Shown here: piece by piece, positions 43,820 through 51,554 of the stretch | How positions within the stretch are numbered: position 1 is the first letter of the stretch | How the letters are laid out: each line of letters starts with the position of its first letter | NCBI RefSeq assembly: GCF_000175635.1 | Contig: NZ_ACVP01000020.1 | Span: forward strand, 19,782 to 83,781 | Source: Corynebacterium tuberculostearicum SK141 | GTDB taxonomy: Bacteria; Actinomycetota; Actinomycetes; Mycobacteriales; Mycobacteriaceae | Reading direction: 5' to 3' | Length of the DNA: 64,000 nucleotides | Made by a program: the position numbers and the translations under genes | The notes under the pieces: model-generated | Databases searched by the model: none | What the model saw: the letters and a program-made list of their open reading frames with translations, nothing else | Told to the model about the DNA's origin: nothing

Positions 43820-44605
43820 ATGTTTTGTTCTAAACAGTTGATTTCAAACGCTTCTTTTCAGCATTCTGTTACCTTCGCCCTGCTCTCATTGGTCGCTAGA
43901 GCACAGCAAGACTGGACCCCCGAAAAGAAACAAGGATCCCTTACGTTTTCAGCACTTAGTCGGGATTACGGGCTCGACGAGTTCAGTAGAGTTTTCAGAC
44001 TGGGCGAATACGCGGTCCCCGAGCAGAGCGCAGACAGCACTGGGATGGATTACCTTTTCCAAAACCTCCCTCCAGAAATGGCGACGCTGCTTCCCCCAAG
44101 TCCAGATTTCCAAATCGAGGAAGTTTCATACGGCAGCTTTCACGGATGGATTTCTGAAGGCTGCATCATCACAGTCGCTAACTGCTCAACATTTAAAGAT
44201 CTAGACACCGTAGACTGGATGAAACAAAGTGGTATTCGTCGTGATCTTGTTAGGGCTAACGACATAGGGACCACATCAGGAACCCAGACTGCGCTATTCT
44301 TGCCTGAAGCCTCCACATTCACCGGAGGAGTTGCCTACCAGAAGCTCCAAAAGACCAGCCCCTTCCACTCAGTAATTTTCATCGCCTATCGAGCCTCACC
44401 CACTGGTGGACTTTTTGAAGCTAGAATAGGCATTCCGACGGAGGGTCTAGCTATCGGGAATGCTTGGGCAGACGACATCAAACTAGACCTTTCAATGCCG
44501 GCCACCACTAATTCCATCACGAAGGCCGCACCAGCCTCCAGCCATTCAGCTGATGAGCTAGGAATTCAACTGCGTAGACCATCGAAGCGCACGGCTCAAC
44601 CATAA
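43820..44605 (+). CDS. Unknown protein upstream of XRE-ImmA/IrrE gene
   Basis: The 261-aa soluble protein is not recognised. It has no signal peptide; the middle (about 95-200) alternates strands and helices, including VSYGSFHGWISEGCIITVAN and SVIFIAYRASPTGGLFEARI. It is more AT-rich than the core genes. It precedes the XRE-ImmA/IrrE gene by 27 bp on the same strand, and the pairing suggests a functional module such as a toxin-antitoxin or defence regulator, but nothing in the sequence proves which. Confidence 0.7.
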   Translation: MFCSKQLISNASFQHSVTFALLSLVARAQQDWTPEKKQGSLTFSALSRDYGLDEFSRVFRLGEYAVPEQSADSTGMDYLFQNLPPEMATLLPPSPDFQIEEVSYGSFHGWISEGCIITVANCSTFKDLDTVDWMKQSGIRRDLVRANDIGTTSGTQTALFLPEASTFTGGVAYQKLQKTSPFHSVIFIAYRASPTGGLFEARIGIPTEGLAIGNAWADDIKLDLSMPATTNSITKAAPASSHSADELGIQLRRPSKRTAQP

Positions 44606-44632
44606 ACAAAACAAGCAACCAAGGACAGAAAA

Positions 44633-45727
44633 ATGGGCAGGTTAAAGGAAGTAGCGGATTCATTCGCACCAGAGCGATTGGCTCAGGCCCGTGAGCTTAA
44701 TGGTCTACTCAAGAAAGAGCTCGCGGAGCTTGTGAGCGTAACACCGGCAGCGGTCTCTTCTTGGGAGCGCGGTTCCAAAACCCCTAACGAGGACTCTATC
44801 TTTAGGCTAGCCAACGAACTCGAGGTTGAACCGGAGTTTTTCCGCAACACCAGTTCCCCGCTTCTGAATTCCTCGACTCCCCCACATTTTCGTTCCTTGA
44901 AAGCTACCCCCCAAAAATCCCGCAAACAAGCGCATCAGTTCGGGGTTCTCGCCGCTATTGTCACAGGAACCCTAGAGCGACATCTGATCCTTCCGGAACC
45001 AGACTTGCCGTCTGTGAATTTTCCCGAAGAAGATGATCAAGTGGAAGCTGCGGCTTCTCGGCTCCGAGAATCTTGGGGCTTGGGGTCACTTCCGATAAGG
45101 GACTTGCTTCTTACCACCGAAAGGAAAGGGGTCATTGTCGCCCTCAACGAAGAAGCCACCGCGAATGTCGATGCATATTCGATGTGGGTGGGCGGCAGAG
45201 CGTATATCATTTTAAATCCCCAGAAGAATGATTTCTACCGTCAACGCTTCGATATAGCGCATGAGCTAGGGCATTTGGTAATGCATGAAGGAGCGGAGCC
45301 AGGCGAGACGATTGCAGAATCCCAAGCCCATCTTTTTGCATCAGAGTTTCTGGCACCAACGTCGTCATTGCTCCCTGAACTTCCTCGGTCGATAAATCGA
45401 CAGTCTTGGCATAAACTCTTCGAACTGAAAGAGAAATGGGGAATGTCTGTCCAGGCTTTGTTATTCAGAATGCATCGCCTCGAAACTATCAGCGAGAATA
45501 GCTACCGTGGCGCGATGACCACTCTTTCACGTAGGAAGTGGAGACGCGCAGAACCGGGTCAAATCACGGATTGTGACCGCCCTGCACTTTTGGAAAAATC
45601 TATTCAACTACTTGAAGAGAATGGAATTCCTCGCGAGGAGATCGCAAAAGAATCAAATCTGAGGCTGCCCCAGTTGGAGAAAATCGTCGGAGCTCCTCGA
45701 GCCCCGAGACTGCGAGTAGTTCTTTAG
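44633..45727 (+). CDS. XRE-family HTH plus ImmA/IrrE metallopeptidase protein
   Basis: The 364-aa protein joins an N-terminal Cro/C1-type HTH (about 12-70; ARELNGLLKKELAELVSVTP and VSSWERGSKTPNEDSI) to an ImmA/IrrE (COG2856) zinc protease domain (about 150-290) with the HExxH site in RFDIAHELGHLVMHEG and the third ligand in ESQAHLFASEFLAP. Such proteins cleave a partner repressor in response to DNA damage or regulate mobile elements and toxin-antitoxin pairs. The C-terminal 60 residues form another small helical region (ALLEKSIQLLEENGIPREEIA). Confidence 0.88.
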   Translation: MGRLKEVADSFAPERLAQARELNGLLKKELAELVSVTPAAVSSWERGSKTPNEDSIFRLANELEVEPEFFRNTSSPLLNSSTPPHFRSLKATPQKSRKQAHQFGVLAAIVTGTLERHLILPEPDLPSVNFPEEDDQVEAAASRLRESWGLGSLPIRDLLLTTERKGVIVALNEEATANVDAYSMWVGGRAYIILNPQKNDFYRQRFDIAHELGHLVMHEGAEPGETIAESQAHLFASEFLAPTSSLLPELPRSINRQSWHKLFELKEKWGMSVQALLFRMHRLETISENSYRGAMTTLSRRKWRRAEPGQITDCDRPALLEKSIQLLEENGIPREEIAKESNLRLPQLEKIVGAPRAPRLRVVL

Positions 45728-45852
45728 AGAATCGCCTAGTCTACAGCTACGCCAAAGTTGAGCGGCGGATAGATCGTCAGAGGGACCTATCCCAAGAAGG
45801 TAAATAAGTCGAAGTTCGGGCCCATATGTCCGCACACCAGCGAAAAGACAGG

Positions 45853-46020
45853 TGAAGTGCCCCGAGTTTTGTTCCTAGGCATTTGCCTTGATTTTCATTA
45901 TTGCTTGCGGCGGGTTCTGCTTCCAAAATTCGGTTTCCACTTCGACTGGGATTCGGTATCCCAAGCTTTGGTGAAGCCTCGTCTCGTTCCACCATGACAC
46001 CCACTCGAGCGTTCCACCGG
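45853..46020 (-). mobile_element. IS3-family relic: transposase C-terminus with terminal end
   Basis: The minus strand encodes GTLEWVSWWNETRLHQSLGY followed by RIPVEVETEFWKQNPPQ, the end of an IS3-type OrfB integrase, then a stop. After it comes the AACAAAACTCGGGGCACTTCA stretch (read in part), which looks like the IS right end at 45853. The rest of the element is gone. Confidence 0.75.
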
Positions 46021-46047
46021 CACCCAAACACCGGAAAGTCGCCACCC

Positions 46048-46473
46048 CTATTCTCCCTCTCCCTTCCTCCTAGCTTCTCTACGCTCACGCCTTCGAGCAC
46101 GTTTCGCTTTGCGGATGTCGACGACCCAATGCGGAACGAAAGGCCATGGAAGCGGGATCCCGAACGCACCAGTAAATCCAATGCCTCCAACGACAAGAGC
46201 TGCCATGCCCGCAACCATCAGCGCCGCTGTGACAAACTCGGGAGGGTTCATGCTTTCGATCAACCCTACGAGACCGCCAACACCCAAAACTAGCGTGCCA
46301 TAAGGATAAACGAAGAGCACACCATCACTTTCTGCCCCTTCCCAGGCGAGTTCGTCGTACCACTCTTCCGATCTGGGATTCCTTCGCACCTCTAAAATGT
46401 AGTAGGTCCAAAAGAGCACCATGACAAGCACTAAGCCGGCGAATAAGAGCAAATCGGAAGTATCCGCGTCCAT
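46048..46473 (-). CDS. Hypothetical small membrane protein
   Basis: The 141-aa protein has three predicted membrane helices (about 8-27, 58-78 and 82-108) and a strongly basic C-terminal tail (KAKRARRRERREARRKGEGE). It belongs to no family I recognise. ATG 46473 follows GGAGG, so it looks expressed. Confidence 0.65.
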   Translation of the reverse strand: MDADTSDLLLFAGLVLVMVLFWTYYILEVRRNPRSEEWYDELAWEGAESDGVLFVYPYGTLVLGVGGLVGLIESMNPPEFVTAALMVAGMAALVVGGIGFTGAFGIPLPWPFVPHWVVDIRKAKRARRRERREARRKGEGE

Positions 46474-46844
46474 GGATTTGGCCTCCTGTGGCTGCTGGTG
46501 GCGGTATGCAATAAAACGCTACCAGCGCCCGCTGAGTAAGGCATGAGACTAAAAAATGCGTATGCAGAAAGCACACCGGCCACGGAGAAATTTATAGGCC
46601 CAAACATTTGTCGCGCCTGTAGTCCTGCGCCCAAGGCCTTTAGCGTGTCCGACTTCCGCAGCATCCGCGCCGCGCAGACACCCCTTTCCCCCCGCTCACA
46701 ACGCCCCAGTACTTTTGAGCCGCAGTCCGCGCCCCACTAGCCCGCGCAGTGGTGCACGATGTGGCCTACCTGCCGCACGTCGCTTAGCGCTGCCTCCCGC
46801 ATAACTCCCTTCATCCGCGCCGGCGCACCTCACTCATATGAGGC
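46474..46844. other. Intergenic or decayed region
   Basis: Short open frames on both strands show no recognisable protein. The region leads into an ohr pseudogene on the plus strand. Confidence 0.4.
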
Positions 46845-47064
46845 GGTCGCACTGCTGCGCCGCCGATGGCGGAGTCAAATCCGCAATCGGGGCACGCGTG
46901 GCCTTAAACAACGGCTTCGAGGATTTGTTCATTAGCATGAAGCTCGAAGTCTCCACCCCCAGCAACAATTAGGAGAACGCACAGGCGCTTGCCGACACCT
47001 TCCGCGAGTCCTACCCCGTTCTAAGGCAACGCGCGCAAACATCGACGTGAGCGTGGAGGACTAG
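46845..47064 (+). pseudogene. ohr pseudogene (C-terminal half)
   Basis: The plus strand reads AADGGVKSAIGARVALNNG and FEDLFISMKLEVSTP, then a stop, then ENAQALADTF, and after a frame change SKATRANIDVSVED-stop. Each piece aligns with the intact Ohr at 39209-39628. The resolving CPYS cysteine is lost. Confidence 0.78.
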
Positions 47065-47120
47065 AAGCGTTATCTCAGGCGCTAGATACGGCTGCGAAAT
47101 GCTACTATCCCCCGAGGCAG

Positions 47121-48929
47121 TTAGACCCTCCAAGCTTCATCCACAGCCAAATTCGCTAGCCACTCTGCCCGCTTTCGGATGTGGTCATCGGTCGGCACGC
47201 CCGGCGAGGAGTCCGGCCACGAAGCCAAAGCATCGTCAAAGCAAGCACAGCCCTCTCTCAAACTCCCAACCTTTTTGGAAAACTCCCCGTCAGCAAGGTC
47301 GACATTAAGCTCTTTGGTTATCAAGACAAGGTTTCCGATGTTATAAGTCAAATCGCTGGATTTGTTACTTAAAGCCAAGGATTGAGGACGCACATGCTCA
47401 ATCGACCATGCCTGAAAATTCTGTCCAGAAGGTTGCAGCTTCTGAGATTTCGCAATCCCCATCAAAAAATAAGAAATAAAAATCTTGCGGGCCTTGAGCT
47501 TCTGAGATTGCTTGATTTTAATATTCGGAGCGTAGAACAGACCCTCAATCGCCTTGATGACCTTGTCTCGTGAGGGCAAGCTATCCCTTAGTCGTTCTAT
47601 AAACGTCTGAATAACATCGTGCACCTTTTTCCGAGAATCGGCCTGTTCTAGCTCGACCGCGAACCTGTTATACCGGCCCCTTGTTCCACCCGTCGACCCA
47701 GTATTCGTCAATGCGTTGAACTGAAAATGGAATGCTTCAATTGCCTGAATCACTTCAATCAGCTGCGCCTTTTTTACCAAACCCCCATTGTTGTATTTTC
47801 GAACAACGGCGAAGATAGCGGAGTTGGCTACACTAATTTTGAAAATAGCCAAAGCCCTGACACTATCAACAAACTCATCGACTGCAAAGGCGTCTTTAAC
47901 CCCGTGAGACGGGCGGCTGGGCAAGATATTTTCGTCCCCCAATTTACGATATACCTCACAATCCTCTTCCAGCTCCTCCAAGTAGTCAACATGCTTCTCA
48001 GGTTCCCTTGCAACCATCTGACTAATTTTCTTGAAAAGCTCAGGCTGCTTTACCGCATCGCGCCTCGAATTCCATGACTGCCAGATAAAAAGGTCGAGCA
48101 CTTCAGGATTGGTGCTCCCACCAACGACCAAGTCCGCCATACGCTTCCAACGGTCCGCGACGGTCTCTCGATCAGTAGAATTTGACGAGCTTCCACGCAC
48201 TAGGAGGTTTTTCGTAAGATCAGCCAAACGAAGATCCGCACCACGAGCATTAAGAGTCTCGAAAACAAGAAAGCTATCTTCCTCAGAGGCCATTTCAACC
48301 TGGATTAATTTTGCCTTCAAAACATTGTTGCGTATTGCTTTAAGTTTCTCAATGCCCTCTTCTACGGAAACCCCCTTGATCTCATCCATCACCCAAGACT
48401 CAAGCAGCTCTCTAGCCTCGACAATTCGCCGAGCACTTGCTGTATATTCCATTTTCGACGGAATTGAATTAGGGCGTTGAATCTCGTTGTAGAAAACTTC
48501 CTCCTTTCGCTTAATTACGCGATATTCAGTCCCATCATCGTCCTCATTTATTAAATACTTCTGCGTGGTTTCCCCCTGCTGCTTGGCTGCACTGGAATTA
48601 TCGGAGCTAGTATTTGGGGCTTCCGCCAGGAGGTAGAATGCATCACGTATTACCGAGAGTGCAATCGCACTCGTCGTAAGTCGCTGTTGCCCATCAATCA
48701 CCGAGAAAGTGTCACTAAAAAGCTCTCGCTTTTGACTAATCCACGTAACAGTCGAACCAAAGAAGAAGTCGCCGCGCGACTTAACCACATCGTTCCAATA
48801 CTCCTCTAACTGCTCTTTCCCCCAACTATAGTCTCGCTGGAAAGTAGGAATTTCATACAAACACTGCTTGAAGCATTGTTGGATAGTTTGAGTCTCGCTC
48901 TTGATTGGCAGTTCTACGGGCTCGTTCAT
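47121..48929 (-). CDS. DUF262/DUF1524 protein, GmrSD-like restriction nuclease candidate
   Basis: The 602-aa protein combines an N-terminal DUF262 ParB-like NTPase domain (YEIPTFQRDYSWGKEQLEEY, then VIDGQQRLTTSAI at about 75-90 and ETLNARGADLRLADLTKN) with a C-terminal DUF1524 HNH domain (IEHVRPQSLALS and NIGNLVLITKELN at about 530-560). This architecture is that of GmrSD-type modification-dependent restriction enzymes. Hydroxymethyl-glucosyl-cytosine is the known GmrSD target; the target here is unknown. It is a single gene with its own GGAAGAA ribosome site and sits among relics of other defence systems. Confidence 0.85.
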   Translation of the reverse strand: MNEPVELPIKSETQTIQQCFKQCLYEIPTFQRDYSWGKEQLEEYWNDVVKSRGDFFFGSTVTWISQKRELFSDTFSVIDGQQRLTTSAIALSVIRDAFYLLAEAPNTSSDNSSAAKQQGETTQKYLINEDDDGTEYRVIKRKEEVFYNEIQRPNSIPSKMEYTASARRIVEARELLESWVMDEIKGVSVEEGIEKLKAIRNNVLKAKLIQVEMASEEDSFLVFETLNARGADLRLADLTKNLLVRGSSSNSTDRETVADRWKRMADLVVGGSTNPEVLDLFIWQSWNSRRDAVKQPELFKKISQMVAREPEKHVDYLEELEEDCEVYRKLGDENILPSRPSHGVKDAFAVDEFVDSVRALAIFKISVANSAIFAVVRKYNNGGLVKKAQLIEVIQAIEAFHFQFNALTNTGSTGGTRGRYNRFAVELEQADSRKKVHDVIQTFIERLRDSLPSRDKVIKAIEGLFYAPNIKIKQSQKLKARKIFISYFLMGIAKSQKLQPSGQNFQAWSIEHVRPQSLALSNKSSDLTYNIGNLVLITKELNVDLADGEFSKKVGSLREGCACFDDALASWPDSSPGVPTDDHIRKRAEWLANLAVDEAWRV

Positions 48930-49075
48930 TTCTTCCTTTTCAACGGTTTACGGGGGACTACGACATTCACTACAGTACCGCGGATTCCACCAACCCACTG
49001 CCCAAAATGGAGCTTTTGCAATCTAATTCCCCTCGTTTAGTGGGCAACCAAACTGAACGGATTTTGTATCCGCAA

Positions 49076-49735
49076 GTGAGGAAGTTCACTGTGCGTCAAC
49101 AGCTCAAGGAATGCGCACCGGAATACCGGCGCGAAGCCGCGAACTTGCGAATCGAATGATAGCGGTCGTTTACTCATGCGCTTAAGGAAATTGGCGTTCC
49201 CGCCGGGTCTTTTGGCCGGTGGGTGAAATTCGAGCGTATACGCCGAGGGGCCTCGGATGGGGTGAGCGGGGCGGATCTTTCTGCGGAGAATTCTCGTCTG
49301 CGCCGAGAGTTTGCAGAAGCTAAAATAGATAATGAGTCTTATTAAAGCGATAGTCTTCATCATCGCGAAGCAACACGAACAGAAAAAATCGAAATGATGC
49401 AGCCAATTCAAGGCAATCTTCAGCGTCAATCGTATAACACGGCTCTAAAAGGTAGCTCAGTTAGGGAACCACAGATAGCCCATATACAGCAGAAACGACT
49501 ATGCAGCAATGTCGTTCGAACAGCACGTTTCGATGATGCTTACCTCAAGATTCATCAGATCTGGAAAGACTCCGATAAGGCTAATGATGCTCCGTGGATC
49601 ACTGCATAACTTGCCGAGCGCTACCACATTTCGTTTGACCGTAAGACTGTGACTAAGCGGATGCGACCTATGGGCGTTGAAGGGACTCCACCGCGCGCCA
49701 TTGTCCCGGTGACAACGATGGTCAGGTCCGTGGAA
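49076..49735 (+). mobile_element. IS3-family relic (OrfA and part of OrfB)
   Basis: OrfA codons are read from 49076 (VRKFTVRQQLKECAPEYRRE), interrupted by two stops, then HALKEIGVPAGSFGRWVKFE and LSAENSRLRREFAEAKIDNE. After a break, OrfB codons follow (DDAYLKIHQIWKDSD, a stop, then AERYHISFDRKTVTKRM and GTPPRAIVPVTT). Stops and frame changes show that it is inactive. Confidence 0.75.
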
Positions 49736-50262
49736 GTGGCGTATCTGTTCTTTCTAAATCGAGGTACAGTGTCATCAGCGGTGTTAGGGTTCGGCTCGGG
49801 GCTGATTTCGGTCCATTAGGCTTCTTCTTCGGCGGTTTTCGTGTTGCTGGCATTGAAGGTGTTGGCGGCTATGAGGTTTCGGGGTTGTTCCGAGCTCGCC
49901 GGCGACATGTTTAGGGGCCTGGATCCCGGAAAGTGGACACGTCGGGAGTCGGGCTCACCATTGCCCGTAGTTACTACTAGCACGCGAGCGTTCCACTAAG
50001 GCAAGAAGCACATCAAAGTGTAGCAACGTATTTCTTACTTGGCGACGTCCCAATCTCCAACCTCGATACCCCACCGCCGTAATCGCTCTACCAATCTTCC
50101 GATTTTTACACCGAGGACCATTCGGTTTGCAAAGCCCAAATAACATCTAGCCATCGGCGACTGGCTCGGATTAACTAATCAAAACAGGAGTAGAGACACG
50201 AGAGAAAACAAACATACGTATACTTTGATACGCCCCCTATTCGACGATCTGTAGAGGATGAG
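49736..50262. other. Region without intact genes before the polysaccharide locus
   Basis: This 527-bp stretch continues the mobile-element debris; a GTGTCCACTTTCCGGGATCC sequence on the minus strand near 49930 resembles an IS end. The last 80 bp are AT-rich and should hold the promoter of the wecC-like gene. Confidence 0.4.
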
Positions 50263-51519
50263 ATGAGTTCCGCGTCACACGTAGCATTCGTAGGCCTAGG
50301 CTATATTGGCCTCCCCACAGCAGTAGTTATGGCCAATTCTGGATTGAAAGTCACCGGTATTGACGTAAATGCTGCCAATGTTGAAAAGATTAATCGAGGC
50401 GAAGTAACCATAATCGAGCCGGGCCTTGAAGACGAACTTAAGAAGGCTCTCGATTCTGGACGCTTCTCTGCAAGTACTGAGCAAGTTCATGCGGATGCAT
50501 ACATTATTGCGGTCCCGACTCCATTCACTGACGGTCATGCCGTCGATATGAAGTACATTTATTCAGCCGCCGAAGCAATCGCGCCTCAGCTTGAAGGAAA
50601 TGAGCTCGTCGTCCTCGAATCGACTTCCCCGCCGCTAACCACTCAAAAAATGGCACAACGAATCCTCGAATTGAGGCCCGATCTACGTGCTGATAAGGAC
50701 GGCACTGATCCTACAGACAAAACCGTCTACTTCGCGCACTGTCCAGAGCGAATTCTTCCTGGTAAAGCAATGGAAGAGCTGCGAACGAATGACCGGATTA
50801 TTGGCGGACAGACCAGCGAAGCGACGCGTCGCGCTAGCGAAATTTACGCTAGCTTCTGTGAAGGGGAGCTTCTCCCGACGAACGACGTAACCGCCGAGAT
50901 GGCAAAATTGACCGAAAACTCGTTCCGCGATGTCAACATCGCTTTCGCAAATGAGCTTTCGCTGATCGCAGACAACCTGAACATTAATGTTTGGGAACTA
51001 ATCGAGCTAGCTAACCACCATCCACGAGTTAACATTCTTCAACCAGGCCCCGGAGTTGGCGGCCACTGCATCGCCGTAGATCCGTGGTTTATTGTTTCCA
51101 GTGATCCGGAAAACTCAAAACTCATCGGCACTGCGCGCCGAATCAATGACGATAAACCTGAGTGGGTTATTGACAAGGTTGTTGAAGCAATTGGAAAGTC
51201 TGAGGGCACAAGGCTTGCAATCCTAGGATTGGCTTTTAAGCCAGACATCGACGATCTTCGAGAGTCACCAGCCCTCGAAATCGCGAAAAGAATCTCAACC
51301 CAATTTGAGGACACTCAAATTGATGTCGTCGAACCAAATATCCAATCACTCCCTGATTCACTTTCCGGTTTCGATAACGTAGAGCTCAAACCACTAGAAC
51401 AAGCTGTGGAATCTGCCGACGTTGTCCTTCTCCTAGTCGACCACCGTCAGTTCAAGGAATTCGATGCTGAAAAGCTGAAGACCAAAACCGTAATCGACAC
51501 TAAGGGTCTCTGGCAGTAG
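50263..51519 (+). CDS. wecC: UDP-N-acetyl-D-mannosamine dehydrogenase (WecC-like)
   Basis: The 418-aa protein has the N-terminal NAD fold (VAFVGLGYIGLPTAVVMANSG), the substrate-binding region with NSFRDVNIAFANELS, the catalytic cysteine in PGPGVGGHCIAVDPWF (about 256) and the C-terminal domain (LGLAFKPDIDDLRESPALEIA). Its length and sequence fit the WecC branch of UDP-sugar dehydrogenases that make UDP-ManNAcA for surface polysaccharides. No epimerase (WecB) is in the window. It is followed by the asparagine-synthase-like gene. Confidence 0.88.
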   Translation: MSSASHVAFVGLGYIGLPTAVVMANSGLKVTGIDVNAANVEKINRGEVTIIEPGLEDELKKALDSGRFSASTEQVHADAYIIAVPTPFTDGHAVDMKYIYSAAEAIAPQLEGNELVVLESTSPPLTTQKMAQRILELRPDLRADKDGTDPTDKTVYFAHCPERILPGKAMEELRTNDRIIGGQTSEATRRASEIYASFCEGELLPTNDVTAEMAKLTENSFRDVNIAFANELSLIADNLNINVWELIELANHHPRVNILQPGPGVGGHCIAVDPWFIVSSDPENSKLIGTARRINDDKPEWVIDKVVEAIGKSEGTRLAILGLAFKPDIDDLRESPALEIAKRISTQFEDTQIDVVEPNIQSLPDSLSGFDNVELKPLEQAVESADVVLLLVDHRQFKEFDAEKLKTKTVIDTKGLWQ

Positions 51520-51554
51520 TACTAAGCCCGAAAATTGAGACGAAAGTAGCCACA

